Below, piece after piece: positions 41,268 to 49,775 of a DNA stretch of 50,550 bases. The stretch lies in assembly GCA_025350565.1 (NCBI GenBank), contig JANXXO010000096.1:1-50550 (forward strand), in the 5' to 3' direction. The stretch's first letter is position 1. Each line of letters opens with the position of its first letter. This stretch comes from Acidimicrobiaceae bacterium. Lineage in GTDB: Bacteria; Actinomycetota; Acidimicrobiia; Acidimicrobiales; RAAP-2. Below the pieces are notes generated by a model that worked only from the letters and a program-made list of their open reading frames with translations, was not told the origin of the DNA and made no database searches. The translations under genes were made by a program, and so were the position numbers.

Positions 41268-42301
41268 TCGACGCCCGCTCGCCCTTCGTCGTGGACCACG
41301 CGCACCACCGCCGCTAACGCTGAGGGGTCGGTCGAAGGAAGGACACCGTGACCAAGATTAAAAATGTGTCCGGGCGCGCGACCGGCGCGCGCGATGACTT
41401 CGCGAGCGGCCGCGATGGCCACGTCGTCGCCGCCGAGACAGCGAGCGGGATCGAGGTTGCCCTGGACGGGACGACCTCCGACCCGACGACGGCCCTCGTC
41501 GAGGTCCACGTGCCAGTCAATGCCCATCACGGTGCTGCGCGCGGTGGCCATGAGGTCCAGTAGTTCACCGGTACCCACCCCGAAGAGGATGGTGGGTACG
41601 CCCAGATCGGCGATACCGGCCAGCACGCGTTCGGTCGCGGGCAGGGCGAAGCGCCGGTATTCGTCACGGGTGAGCGCTCCGGCCCACGAGTCAAAGAGTT
41701 GCACCGCTCGCGCACCGTGTCGAACCTGGGCGCTGAGGAAGGAAATGGTGATCTCGACCAAACGGTCGAGCAACTGGTCGAAAAGTTGCGGCTCTCGATG
41801 CATCATGGTCTTGATCACCGCGAAATCGCGCGTGGGCGCACCCTCCACGAGATAGCTCGCGACCGTGAAGGGCGCCCCGGCGAAACCAATGAGTGGCGTG
41901 TCGGTGGCGTCGAGTTCCTTGACCGCGAGGTCGACCGTTGCGGTGACGTGCGCAATATCGAGGTCGTCCAAGGGCCGAAGTCGTGCCAAGTCCGAGGATG
42001 TGGTGAACGGTTGCGCGATGACCGGGCCCCGTCCCGGTACGACGTCCACCCCGAAACCAATGGCGTGAAAGGGGACCACAATGTCCGAGAAGAGTATGGC
42101 GGCGTCCACGCCGTAACGGCGTACCGGCTGCATGGTCACCTCGCAGGCCACCACGGGGTCGGCAATGGCGTCGAGAATCGAACCAGTACCGCGAAGTTTG
42201 CGGTATTCGGGAAGCGACCGACCGGCTTGACGCATGAACCACACCGGCACGTGCGCGACGTCGTCGCCCCGACAGGCCCGCAGGAAAACTGGCTCGCTCA
42301 C
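41264..42301 (-). CDS. hemE: Uroporphyrinogen decarboxylase
   Basis: The 345-residue enzyme removes four carboxyls from uroporphyrinogen III to make coproporphyrinogen III. The N-terminal signature VPVWFMRQAGRSLPEYRKLR is followed by AAILFSDIVVPFHAIG and, near the C-terminus, GHIFNLGHGVLPSTDP. The GTG start at 42301 has AGAGAGG about 6 bases upstream, and a TAGATT box (reverse strand, near 42331) could be its -10. It leads the late-haem operon, divergent from the HelD-like gene. Confidence 0.96.
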   Translation of the reverse strand: MSEPVFLRACRGDDVAHVPVWFMRQAGRSLPEYRKLRGTGSILDAIADPVVACEVTMQPVRRYGVDAAILFSDIVVPFHAIGFGVDVVPGRGPVIAQPFTTSSDLARLRPLDDLDIAHVTATVDLAVKELDATDTPLIGFAGAPFTVASYLVEGAPTRDFAVIKTMMHREPQLFDQLLDRLVEITISFLSAQVRHGARAVQLFDSWAGALTRDEYRRFALPATERVLAGIADLGVPTILFGVGTGELLDLMATARSTVMGIDWHVDLDEGRRRVGGRPVQGNLDPARCLGGDDVAIAAAREVIARAGRAPGHIFNLGHGVLPSTDPSALAAVVRVVHDEGRAGVE

Positions 42302-42351
42302 GTCACACCTCTCTCCCCTCCAATCTAGATGAGTCGCCCGCGCTGGCCGTT

Positions 42352-42382
42352 TTGAACTGAGGTCGCCGTGACCATCTAGACT
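42352..42382 (+). promoter_or_regulatory. Candidate promoter of the HelD-like gene
   Basis: TTGAAC (42352-42357) and TAGACT (42377-42382) are 19 bases apart and would start a transcript about 30 bases before the ATG at 42421. Unlike most genes of the window, this one has a real leader with GAGG before the start codon. Confidence 0.45.
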
Positions 42383-42388
42383 TGATAT

Positions 42389-42404
42389 TTCTCAATTTTG
42401 AGAA
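42389..42404 (+). repeat. Palindrome in the HelD-like leader
   Basis: TTCTCAATTTTGAGAA is a perfect inverted repeat of 7 bases with a 2-base centre; an overlapping repeat TCAATT-ttgag-AATTGA (42392-42408) shares it. It lies just downstream of the putative -10 box and is AT-rich in a GC-rich genome. It could be an operator or a leader hairpin. Confidence 0.5.
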
Positions 42405-42420
42405 TTGAAATGAGGACGCG

Positions 42421-44727
42421 ATGGCGCACGAGCGTGAGATCAGGGAAGAACAGGTCTTTCTCGATCTGGCGCTCAAAGCCCTCGATCACATGCGCGACGA
42501 AGCGCGCTCCCTGCGCGACAGCGCGGCCGTGGCCAACATGCGCGGGGCCGGCGATTTGGTCGAGCGTGACGTCGTCATGGGCACCGCACTGCACCGCCTC
42601 GACCAATTGGCCATTGGTGACCAGCCCCTCTTCTTCGGTCGAATCGACTACGCGCCCGACGGCGACGGGCGAAGCGACGACTACCACGTGGGGCGCTTGG
42701 CCGTCTCGGACGACCAGCTCAACCCCCTCGTCATCGACTGGCGCGCACCCGTGGCCGAGGCGTTCTATCGCGCCACCGGCGTTGAGCCCCTCGGTCTGTC
42801 GAGGCGACGTCACGTGGCTATGCACGGTCATGACGTCGCCAGCGTGGAAGACGAGTATTTCGCCGACGCCAACGGCGACATTGATTTACCGCCGGACGAG
42901 ATGCGCGCGGCCACGGCCGAAGGTCTCGTTGATGGCGGTCTGGCGTTAGGGGGCCCGGGGGCGCTCCTCGCGGCGTTGGGAAGGGCCCGCACCGGACGCA
43001 TGGGCGACATTGTCGCAACCATTCAAGGTGAGCAGGACCGCATCATTCGAAATCCCTTGGCCGGCGTCTTGCTCGTCCAGGGGGGACCGGGCACCGGCAA
43101 GACCGCGGTCGCACTCCACCGCGCGGCCTACCTACTCTTCACCCACCGCGCGACGTTGGAGCGCCAAGGCGTCCTCGTCGTAGGCCCCAATCCTCTTTTC
43201 TTGAACTACATCGAAAACGTGCTGCCATCGCTCGGCGAGTCCGGGGTCACCCTGTCGACAATTTCGGGACTCGTGACCAACGTCGAGATTCGCGGCCGCG
43301 ACACCGAGCCGGTCGACCAGCTGAAGGGCGATCTGCGCATGTCGAAGGTGCTTGCTCGGGCTCTGCGCACCCGTCAACGGTCGCTGAAGGATGATGTCGA
43401 GATTCCGATCGGTCGCGCCATTGTCGTCTTGCGGGCCAAGTACACCCAAGACGTCGTCGACCGCGCGCGCCGGCGTCCGGGAAATCACAACCAACGGCGT
43501 TCGGCCATTGGTCGTGAACTGGCGAACCGCTTGGCCAACGAGTACTACGAGCGGTTTGTGCGCGAGGGCATCGACGAAGTCAACGCGGTGGGTGAGTTGG
43601 CCGATCTCATTCGAGCCACGACACAGTTTAAGTACGTCCTCGAACGAATCTGGCCGCGTCTGTCGGGTCAAGAACTGCTCCACGACCTCTTCGGAGCACC
43701 GGCGTTGTTGCGCGCCGCCGGTCGAGGCATTCTGAGCGACGAAGAGGTGGTCCTCCTTTCTCGACCACGATCGTCGAGCTTCGACGAGGTGAAGTGGACG
43801 AAGGCCGACGCCGCCCTGATTGACGAATGTCGCGTGCTCCTTGGTCCTCTTCGCCGCCCCCGGCCAGTCGTGAAGGTTTCCGACACGGGCATTCTCGACG
43901 GCATTGACCTCGACTCCTACGCGGGCGACGTGCGCGCCGCCGCCTTGCGCGAGGCGCAACGACTCGCGCCGGTGCAAAGCACGGAACTCGACGAAGCCGA
44001 GTTCGTCACGTACGGGCACATCGTCGTGGACGAAGCACAAGACCTGTCACCGATGGAACTTCGCGTCTTGAAGCGTCGAGATCTGACCGGATCCATGACC
44101 ATTGTGGGCGACATGGGCCAGGCGACCACGGCGTCCTCCTCGGCCTCGTGGAACGCCGTCTTAGAAGTGCTCGAGCCCCGTCGCGAACCAACGCGGGTTG
44201 ACCTCACCGTCAGTTACCGCACGCCCGAAGAAGTCCTCGATTTCGCCGCGCCGACGCTGCTCGCGGCCACTCCCGACCTCGAACCGCCTCGGCCCGTCCG
44301 TCGCGCCGGCCACGCGCCGACCATCGACCAGGTCGGTTCGGACCAGTTCGCCGAGACCCTGGTGGCGATCACCCGGCGCGAAGTGGAGTCGGTGGCGCCA
44401 GGTCGAATCGCCGTCATCGTGACGGGGGAGCGCGTCGACGAGATCGTGGCCACCTTACGGTCCAAGGGGCTTGACGCCATCGATCCCCGTGATCAGGAAT
44501 CAAAGGGGCTGGCCGCCGACCTTGTCGTCTTGGCCGCCGAAGGAGCCAACGGTTTGGAGTTCGACGGCGTCGTGGTCGTGGAGCCCATCCAAATCGCTAG
44601 CCGAGGTTCGAAGGGTCGAGCGACGGTGACGCCGCGCGGACTGCGAACGCTCTACGTCGCGATGACGCGACCGACGAGGCGCCTCGCAATCGTGGCCGCT
44701 GAGGCGCTTCCCGAGACCCTGGGTTGA
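42421..44727 (+). CDS. helD: HelD-type UvrD-like helicase (RNA polymerase recycling factor)
   Basis: The 768-residue protein is an SF1 ATPase of the actinobacterial HelD type. After an N-terminal coiled-coil region (EREIREEQVFLDLALKALDHM), the segment LNPLVIDWRAPVAEAFYRATG is diagnostic. Walker A is QGGPGTGKTA (about 219-228), Walker B is VVDEAQDLS (about 537), followed by TIVGDMGQAT, LTVSYRTPEEVL and the C-terminal LYVAMTRPTRRL motif. HelD removes stalled RNA polymerase from DNA, and in some actinobacteria a homologue gives rifamycin tolerance. Whether this copy has that second role cannot be told from sequence. Confidence 0.9.
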   Translation: MAHEREIREEQVFLDLALKALDHMRDEARSLRDSAAVANMRGAGDLVERDVVMGTALHRLDQLAIGDQPLFFGRIDYAPDGDGRSDDYHVGRLAVSDDQLNPLVIDWRAPVAEAFYRATGVEPLGLSRRRHVAMHGHDVASVEDEYFADANGDIDLPPDEMRAATAEGLVDGGLALGGPGALLAALGRARTGRMGDIVATIQGEQDRIIRNPLAGVLLVQGGPGTGKTAVALHRAAYLLFTHRATLERQGVLVVGPNPLFLNYIENVLPSLGESGVTLSTISGLVTNVEIRGRDTEPVDQLKGDLRMSKVLARALRTRQRSLKDDVEIPIGRAIVVLRAKYTQDVVDRARRRPGNHNQRRSAIGRELANRLANEYYERFVREGIDEVNAVGELADLIRATTQFKYVLERIWPRLSGQELLHDLFGAPALLRAAGRGILSDEEVVLLSRPRSSSFDEVKWTKADAALIDECRVLLGPLRRPRPVVKVSDTGILDGIDLDSYAGDVRAAALREAQRLAPVQSTELDEAEFVTYGHIVVDEAQDLSPMELRVLKRRDLTGSMTIVGDMGQATTASSSASWNAVLEVLEPRREPTRVDLTVSYRTPEEVLDFAAPTLLAATPDLEPPRPVRRAGHAPTIDQVGSDQFAETLVAITRREVESVAPGRIAVIVTGERVDEIVATLRSKGLDAIDPRDQESKGLAADLVVLAAEGANGLEFDGVVVVEPIQIASRGSKGRATVTPRGLRTLYVAMTRPTRRLAIVAAEALPETLG

Positions 44728-44769
44728 GCAAAATCGACCGAACCGTCGCACCGGTGTCTCGATTTCCGC

Positions 44770-44775
44770 TAGAAA
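44770..44775 (+). promoter_or_regulatory. -10 box TAGAAA, leaderless start of ctaE
   Basis: TAGAAA is followed by 7 bases and the GTG of ctaE. The 16-base stretch to the start codon is nearly the same as before nuoA (15995-16011). Confidence 0.5.
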
Positions 44776-44782
44776 TGAAGCC

Positions 44783-45379
44783 GTGAGTCAGGCGATTCCC
44801 CTCAATAGCCTGGCGAAGCAGGAGAAGATCGTTCACGATCGTCCACCGATGCTGGCCATCGGCGTGATGATTTGGCTCGGCAGCGAGTTGATGTTCTTCT
44901 CTGGTCTCTTCGCCGCATTATTTACCATTCGAGCGCACCTTGCGTCGTGGCCTCCCGTGGGCACGCACCTCGACGTGCTGCAGTCGGGCATCTTCACCAT
45001 CATTCTCGTGGCCTCGTCGTTCACCATGCAGTACGCGGTGTGGTTGATTGAACACCGCCGCCGGGCCGAGGCCCGCCGATGGGTCATTATCACCATCGTC
45101 ATGGGTACGTTGTTCGTCTCGAACCAGGCCTACGAGTGGACGCACTTGGTGACTCGTTGGTACACCAACTCGTACGGCTCGGTCTTTTACATCACGACCG
45201 GTCTGCACGGCCTCCACGTCATCCTCGGGCTCGTCGCAATGTCGTTCCTCTTGTTCCGTATGCGCGGATCGCAAGGTGACCCCGGCGAGCTCTCCACTTT
45301 TCAGGGCGTGAGTTACTACTGGCACTTCGTCGACGTTGTATGGATTGGGCTGTACTCGGCCCTCTTCCTGCTGAAATAG
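44783..45379 (+). CDS. ctaE: Cytochrome c oxidase subunit III
   Basis: The 198-residue protein has five predicted membrane helices and the subunit-III features LGSELMFFSGLFAALFTIRA (about 33-52, with the conserved Glu) and GLHGLHVILGLVAMSFLLFR near helix 4, ending SYYWHFVDVVWIGLYSALFLLK. It is part of the aa3-type terminal oxidase. In actinobacteria ctaE precedes qcrCAB, as here, and the oxidase forms a supercomplex with bcc. Subunits I and II are not in the window. The gap to qcrC is 7 bases. Confidence 0.95.
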   Translation: MSQAIPLNSLAKQEKIVHDRPPMLAIGVMIWLGSELMFFSGLFAALFTIRAHLASWPPVGTHLDVLQSGIFTIILVASSFTMQYAVWLIEHRRRAEARRWVIITIVMGTLFVSNQAYEWTHLVTRWYTNSYGSVFYITTGLHGLHVILGLVAMSFLLFRMRGSQGDPGELSTFQGVSYYWHFVDVVWIGLYSALFLLK

Positions 45380-45386
45380 GTACGCC

Positions 45387-46280
45387 GTGACCTCAACTGT
45401 TCTCAAGCGCTGCTTCGCACTGAGCCTTCTCAGTCTCTTTTGTGCCGGCCCCGCAATCGCGTTGGTTGGTTCGGCGCAGGCGTCGACGAAGACGACGCCG
45501 TACCAAACCACTCGAGCCAACTCCGGCACCCCGAACTCCACGCACGTGACCAAGAACTCGAGCGGCGTCATCATCTCGTATGGAAATAGCTCGATTACCT
45601 ACCGCGCCCCTAGTGCCGCGCTGGCCACCTTGGGCCAAGCGCTGTATCAGGAGAACTGCGCCTCGTGTCACGGCACCGAGGCGAACGGTGTGCCGGCCAG
45701 TGGCGTGTCCGGCGCCTTTCCCGACCTGGTGGGTCTGGGTCCGGCCACCATTACTTTCTGGATCAATTCGGGACGCATGCCCGCCGCGAATCCGCGGTCA
45801 GTCGAAGCCGTTCGCCGCATTCCGCGGCTGGACAACGGTCAGGCACTGGCCATCGCGGCGTGGATCGACACCCTCGCGCCGGGCTACCCGCTCGTGCCGT
45901 ACCCTCACCTGAAGAACGCCAACGTGTCCGACGGGGCGGCGCTCTTCGCCCTCAACTGCGCGTCGTGTCACACCATTGAAGGTGACGGTGACGCCCTCGC
46001 CTACGGGACATCCTCGCCCTCCCTTCGTCACGTGCCCGCCATTCAAGTGGCCGAAGCGATTCGCACCGGCCCCGGCAATATGCCGCGTTTCACGGGCAAC
46101 CTCAGTGACGCCCAAGTCAATGACGTGGTCAAATTTGTGACCACCGCAATCCAACACCCACAGAACATCGGTGGTTTTGGTCTGGGCGGACTCGGACCGG
46201 TCGCGGAAGGCTTCGTCGGCTTGGCACTCGGCGTCGGCGTCCTCGCCCTGGTCGGTTTCTGGGTGGGAGAGCGCGACTAA
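45387..46280 (+). CDS. qcrC: Dihaem cytochrome c subunit of the bcc complex
   Basis: The 297-residue protein starts with an export signal (about residues 8-32), carries two c-type haem motifs, CASCH at about 91-95 and about 191-195, and ends with one membrane helix (about 268-291). The dihaem QcrC of actinobacteria passes electrons from the Rieske centre directly to the oxidase, without a soluble cytochrome c. The axial Met candidates are in SGRMPAANP and GNMPRF. The stop shares a base with the qcrA start. Confidence 0.96.
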   Translation: MTSTVLKRCFALSLLSLFCAGPAIALVGSAQASTKTTPYQTTRANSGTPNSTHVTKNSSGVIISYGNSSITYRAPSAALATLGQALYQENCASCHGTEANGVPASGVSGAFPDLVGLGPATITFWINSGRMPAANPRSVEAVRRIPRLDNGQALAIAAWIDTLAPGYPLVPYPHLKNANVSDGAALFALNCASCHTIEGDGDALAYGTSSPSLRHVPAIQVAEAIRTGPGNMPRFTGNLSDAQVNDVVKFVTTAIQHPQNIGGFGLGGLGPVAEGFVGLALGVGVLALVGFWVGERD

Positions 46281-47218
46281 TGAGTGATCCGCACGAACAC
46301 CGCACGCCCGTTGCGCTGAAGGGACTTTCGGCCGACGATCCGCACCTGCAGCCGGCGGCGCCGAATCCGCAGCTCGTGGAAAAGGTCATCGCGATCTGTT
46401 TCGTCCTCGGCGCGCTGTGCGTGGCTGGCTTCGGGGCCTGTTACTGGATCAACGCGCAGGCGTGGAAGCTCGGCGCGACCATGGGCTTCGGACTCTTCTT
46501 TCTGGGCGTCGGTCTGGTGGCCTGGGGCAAGTACCTCATGCCGCAAGGTCCCTTCGTCGAAGAGCGTCACACCCTGGCCAACTCCGTCGCCGATCGCGAC
46601 GCCTTCGCGGCCGCCATCGTCGAGCGCGGTGGCGGCGTGGTGCAACGTCGCAAGTTGCTCGGCGGGTTGCTCGGTGGAGGACTGGGCATCTTTGGCGTGG
46701 TCGCCATGTTCCCGTTGTTGCGCAGTCTCGGACCACTTCCTAAGACCACGCTCCAACACACCGACTGGGCGAAGGGCTCCTACGTCGTGGACCAGTCTGG
46801 GCGTCGAGTGCAAGTGGGTGACTTCGCCATTGGTTCGATTGCCACCGTCTTCCCCGAAGGAACGCAAGACTCTGACCGCGGTCAAGCGGTCGATCAGACA
46901 GTCCTCATTCGCGTCTCCAACGAAGCGTTTACCACGATGAAGGGTCGCGAATCGTGGGCGCCCAAGGGCTACGTCGCCTACTCCAAAGTCTGTACCCACT
47001 TGGGCTGTCCCGTCGGTCTATACGAGCAAGAGCTCCAACTCTTGGTCTGCCCTTGTCACCAGTCGATGTTCAACGTTCGCAACGGGGCCATCCCCCAGTT
47101 CGGACCGGCGCCGCGACCACTTCCCCAGTTGCCGCTCTACATTGATTCGTCGGGCTTCCTTCGCAGTCAGAGTGATTTCCACGAAGCCGTCGGACCGGGA
47201 TTCTGGGAGCATCAGTGA
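46280..47218 (+). CDS. qcrA: Rieske iron-sulfur subunit of the bcc complex
   Basis: The 312-residue protein has three membrane helices (about 34-54, 61-80 and 128-150), characteristic of actinobacterial QcrA rather than the single helix of mitochondria. The Rieske ligands are CTHLGC (about 238-243) and CPCHQS (about 257-262), followed by GPAPRPLPQLPL. It takes electrons from menaquinol and passes them to QcrC. ATG shares one base with the qcrC stop; the stop overlaps qcrB by 4. Confidence 0.97.
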   Translation: MSDPHEHRTPVALKGLSADDPHLQPAAPNPQLVEKVIAICFVLGALCVAGFGACYWINAQAWKLGATMGFGLFFLGVGLVAWGKYLMPQGPFVEERHTLANSVADRDAFAAAIVERGGGVVQRRKLLGGLLGGGLGIFGVVAMFPLLRSLGPLPKTTLQHTDWAKGSYVVDQSGRRVQVGDFAIGSIATVFPEGTQDSDRGQAVDQTVLIRVSNEAFTTMKGRESWAPKGYVAYSKVCTHLGCPVGLYEQELQLLVCPCHQSMFNVRNGAIPQFGPAPRPLPQLPLYIDSSGFLRSQSDFHEAVGPGFWEHQ

Positions 47219-48750
47219 CCGACGTCATCAACACCCAGCGTTCGAAGCGCGAGGCCCTCGGTCCCTACGGACGAGTCGGTAAGACGCTGGGCGAGTTGGA
47301 CGACCGATTGGGCGTCGCCAAGGGCGGTCGCACCTTCATGGACAAGATCTTCCCCGATCACTGGTCCTTCATGCTCGGCGAAATTGCCCTGTACTCGTTC
47401 GTCATTTTGCTCGTCACGGGGGTCTTTTTGACCCTCTACTTCACTCCGAGCCAGTCCTACATCACCTATCACGGCAGCTACTTGCCGCTCGACGGCCAAA
47501 AGGTGAGTCAGGCCTTCGCCTCCACGGTCAACCTCTCTTTTGCCGTTCGTGGCGGACTCTTGATGCGCCAGATGCACCACTGGGCGTGCGACATCTTCGT
47601 GGGTGCCATTGTCGTGCACATGGCGCGCGTGTTCTTCACCGGCGCCTTCCGCAAGCCGCGCGAACTGAACTGGACCATCGGCACGACGTTGTTAATCCTC
47701 GCCATCTTGAACGGATTCCTCGGGTACTCGCTTCCCGACGACCTCGTATCGGGCACCGGCATTCGCATTGCCTACTCGATCATTCTCTCGATACCGGTCG
47801 TTGGTTCGTACCTCGGGTTCCTCGTCTTCGGGGGCAACTTCCCGGGCACGGCGATAATTCCTCGGTTCTTCATCCTGCACTGTCTCATCGTGCCGGCCAT
47901 CATCGTGGGACTCGTCGGCGCGCACCTCTTCCTCCTGGTACGACAGAAGCACACGCAGTTCCCGGGTGAGGGACGCACCGAGAAGAACGTGGTGGGCTCG
48001 CCGATGTTCCCCGTGTTCATGGCCAAGACCACGGGCTTTCTCTTCGTGGTGGGCGGCATCACTGCGCTGCTCGGGGCCTTCGCGCAAGTGAACCCGATCT
48101 GGCAGTTCGGACCGTACGAAGCGTCACGCATCTCCTACGCCGTCCAACCGGACTGGTACATGGGTTTTCTCGACGGCGCCCTTCGAATTTGGCCGTCGTG
48201 GTCCTTCCACAATTGGGGCCATACGATCCCGTTCGAGGTACTGATACCGGCCGTGATTCTGCCGGGACTCATCTTCAACCTCGCCTTCGTCTGGCCAATG
48301 TTGGAACGCAAGTTCACCAACGACCACGAGATCCATCACCTCTTGGACCGACCGAGCAACCGACCGAAGCGCACGGCCGCGGGCGTGGCCGTGCTCACCT
48401 TCGTGATCATGCTCTTCGTCGCGAGTTCGACCGACGTCCTGGCCAAGTTCTTCGACGTCTCGCTCAACACGATGTTGGTCGCGATGCGCGTGCTAGTGAT
48501 CATCTCGCCGTTCATCGCCTATCCCATCACGTACAAGATCTGTCGAGAACTGCAAGGCTTCGTCGGTGGGGGCAAGCGCAAGACGCCGAACGTCGTCACA
48601 CGAACCGCCGAGGGCCAGTACGTAGCCACGCCGTCGCCGGTGTACGTCGACGACGTACACCGCGGTCTCCCGGCGACCCCCGTGCCGACCTTCATCACCG
48701 AGGAACCTGAGGACGCGGGCGAGAACGGCGTGCGCGTCGTCGATCGCTGA
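47215..48750 (+). CDS. qcrB: Cytochrome b subunit of the bcc complex
   Basis: The 511-residue membrane protein oxidises menaquinol at two haems b. The haem histidines are visible in QMHHWACDIFVGAIVVHMARVF and in LHCLIVPAIIVGLVGAHLFLL. The quinol-site motif is PDWY (QPDWYMGF), as in other actinobacteria where E. coli-like bc1 has PEWY. The C-terminal ~100 residues are a soluble tail. GTG overlaps the qcrA stop. This subunit is the target of Q203-type inhibitors in mycobacteria. Confidence 0.97.
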   Translation: MTDVINTQRSKREALGPYGRVGKTLGELDDRLGVAKGGRTFMDKIFPDHWSFMLGEIALYSFVILLVTGVFLTLYFTPSQSYITYHGSYLPLDGQKVSQAFASTVNLSFAVRGGLLMRQMHHWACDIFVGAIVVHMARVFFTGAFRKPRELNWTIGTTLLILAILNGFLGYSLPDDLVSGTGIRIAYSIILSIPVVGSYLGFLVFGGNFPGTAIIPRFFILHCLIVPAIIVGLVGAHLFLLVRQKHTQFPGEGRTEKNVVGSPMFPVFMAKTTGFLFVVGGITALLGAFAQVNPIWQFGPYEASRISYAVQPDWYMGFLDGALRIWPSWSFHNWGHTIPFEVLIPAVILPGLIFNLAFVWPMLERKFTNDHEIHHLLDRPSNRPKRTAAGVAVLTFVIMLFVASSTDVLAKFFDVSLNTMLVAMRVLVIISPFIAYPITYKICRELQGFVGGGKRKTPNVVTRTAEGQYVATPSPVYVDDVHRGLPATPVPTFITEEPEDAGENGVRVVDR

Positions 48751-48847
48751 TCGACGCGCCGTTTGACCCCAGCAAAGAACGGCCCCCCGGCGTGCCGCGC
48801 GGGGTGACGGATTCATCCGCGTGGGACCGCCCGCCAAGGCCGATGCG

Positions 48848-48853
48848 TAACAT
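48848..48853 (+). promoter_or_regulatory. -10 box TAACAT, leaderless start of hutG
   Basis: TAACAT is followed by 7 bases and an in-frame GTG at 48861. This decides the start against upstream in-frame candidates at 48792 and 48843. Confidence 0.45.
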
Positions 48854-48860
48854 GGGTCAC

Positions 48861-49775
48861 GTGGCGTCTTCGAAGGATCTCAACTGGCCGTCGGCCGCCA
48901 CCTTGCTCGTGGAGCGCCCGGTCGAAGGTCGACGCAACGTGGGGCTGTTCGGCGTGTCGACCTTCGCGTCGTCGGTCACCTCACGATCGTCGACGAGTAC
49001 CCCCGACGCCATCCGACGTGCCCTTGAGCGCTTCTCCACCTGGCTCTTCAGCGAGTCCGCTGATCTGCGCGACCACGTCGCGCTGGTGGACTACGGCGAC
49101 GTGGTGCACCCCGACCGTGAGGGCGGCACCGAACGGGTCACCGAGGCCATGGCGGCCACGGCACCCGAGGTGGCGATGCGCATCATTCTCGGCGGTGACA
49201 ACGCCGCGACCTGGCACGGACTGAAGGCTCTTTGTGGTGGCGACTACTCGACCTTTGGTCTAGTGACCCTGGACGCGCACCTCGACATGCGCGACGGGAC
49301 GTCCAATGGTTCACCGGTGCGCCAACTTCTCGCCGACGGCCTCGACGGTCATCACGTCGTCCAGGTCGGTCTGGCCGACTTCTCCAACTCCGCCGTCTAC
49401 GCCCAGCGCGCCCACGACGCCGGTGTCACCATCATCGCGCGCGAACATCTGCGCGGTGAGTCAATCGAAGAAGTGGCGTTGCGCGCGGTAGGCATCGCCG
49501 GCGCCGGTGGGCGTCACGTCTACGTCGACATCGACATGGACGCGGCCGATCGCTCGGTGGTGCCCGGTTGCCCGGCCGCGGTGCCGGGTGGACTGAGCGC
49601 CGACGAGATGCGACGCTTCGTTCGCGCCGTCGCGGCCAACCATTCGGTCGTCGCCATCGATATCACCGAAATTGACGTAGAGCGCGACAGCGCCGACGAG
49701 CGCACCGTGCGACTCGCGGCACTGTTGGTGCTCGAAGTGCTCGCGGGCGTGCGAAGGAGAGTGCAATGGCCGTAG
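48861..49775 (+). CDS. hutG: Arginase/agmatinase-family hydrolase, probable formimidoylglutamase
   Basis: The 304-residue protein (GTG 48861) has the binuclear-manganese motifs of the ureohydrolase family: LGGDNAATWHG (normally GGDHS; the His ligand is Asn here), TLDAHLDMRDG (DAHxD) and YVDIDMDAADR (DxDxxD). Because hutH follows with a 10-base overlap, it is probably the histidine-degradation enzyme that releases formamide from N-formimino-glutamate; agmatinase or another ureohydrolase cannot be excluded. The loss of the first His ligand may shift metal use. Starts at 48792 and 48843 are also in frame. Confidence 0.8.
   Translation: MASSKDLNWPSAATLLVERPVEGRRNVGLFGVSTFASSVTSRSSTSTPDAIRRALERFSTWLFSESADLRDHVALVDYGDVVHPDREGGTERVTEAMAATAPEVAMRIILGGDNAATWHGLKALCGGDYSTFGLVTLDAHLDMRDGTSNGSPVRQLLADGLDGHHVVQVGLADFSNSAVYAQRAHDAGVTIIAREHLRGESIEEVALRAVGIAGAGGRHVYVDIDMDAADRSVVPGCPAAVPGGLSADEMRRFVRAVAANHSVVAIDITEIDVERDSADERTVRLAALLVLEVLAGVRRRVQWP

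Noticed and set aside
48751..48791. GC-rich hairpin after qcrB
   Set aside because: The C-run and G-run can pair only over four bases before mismatches; too weak to call a terminator.
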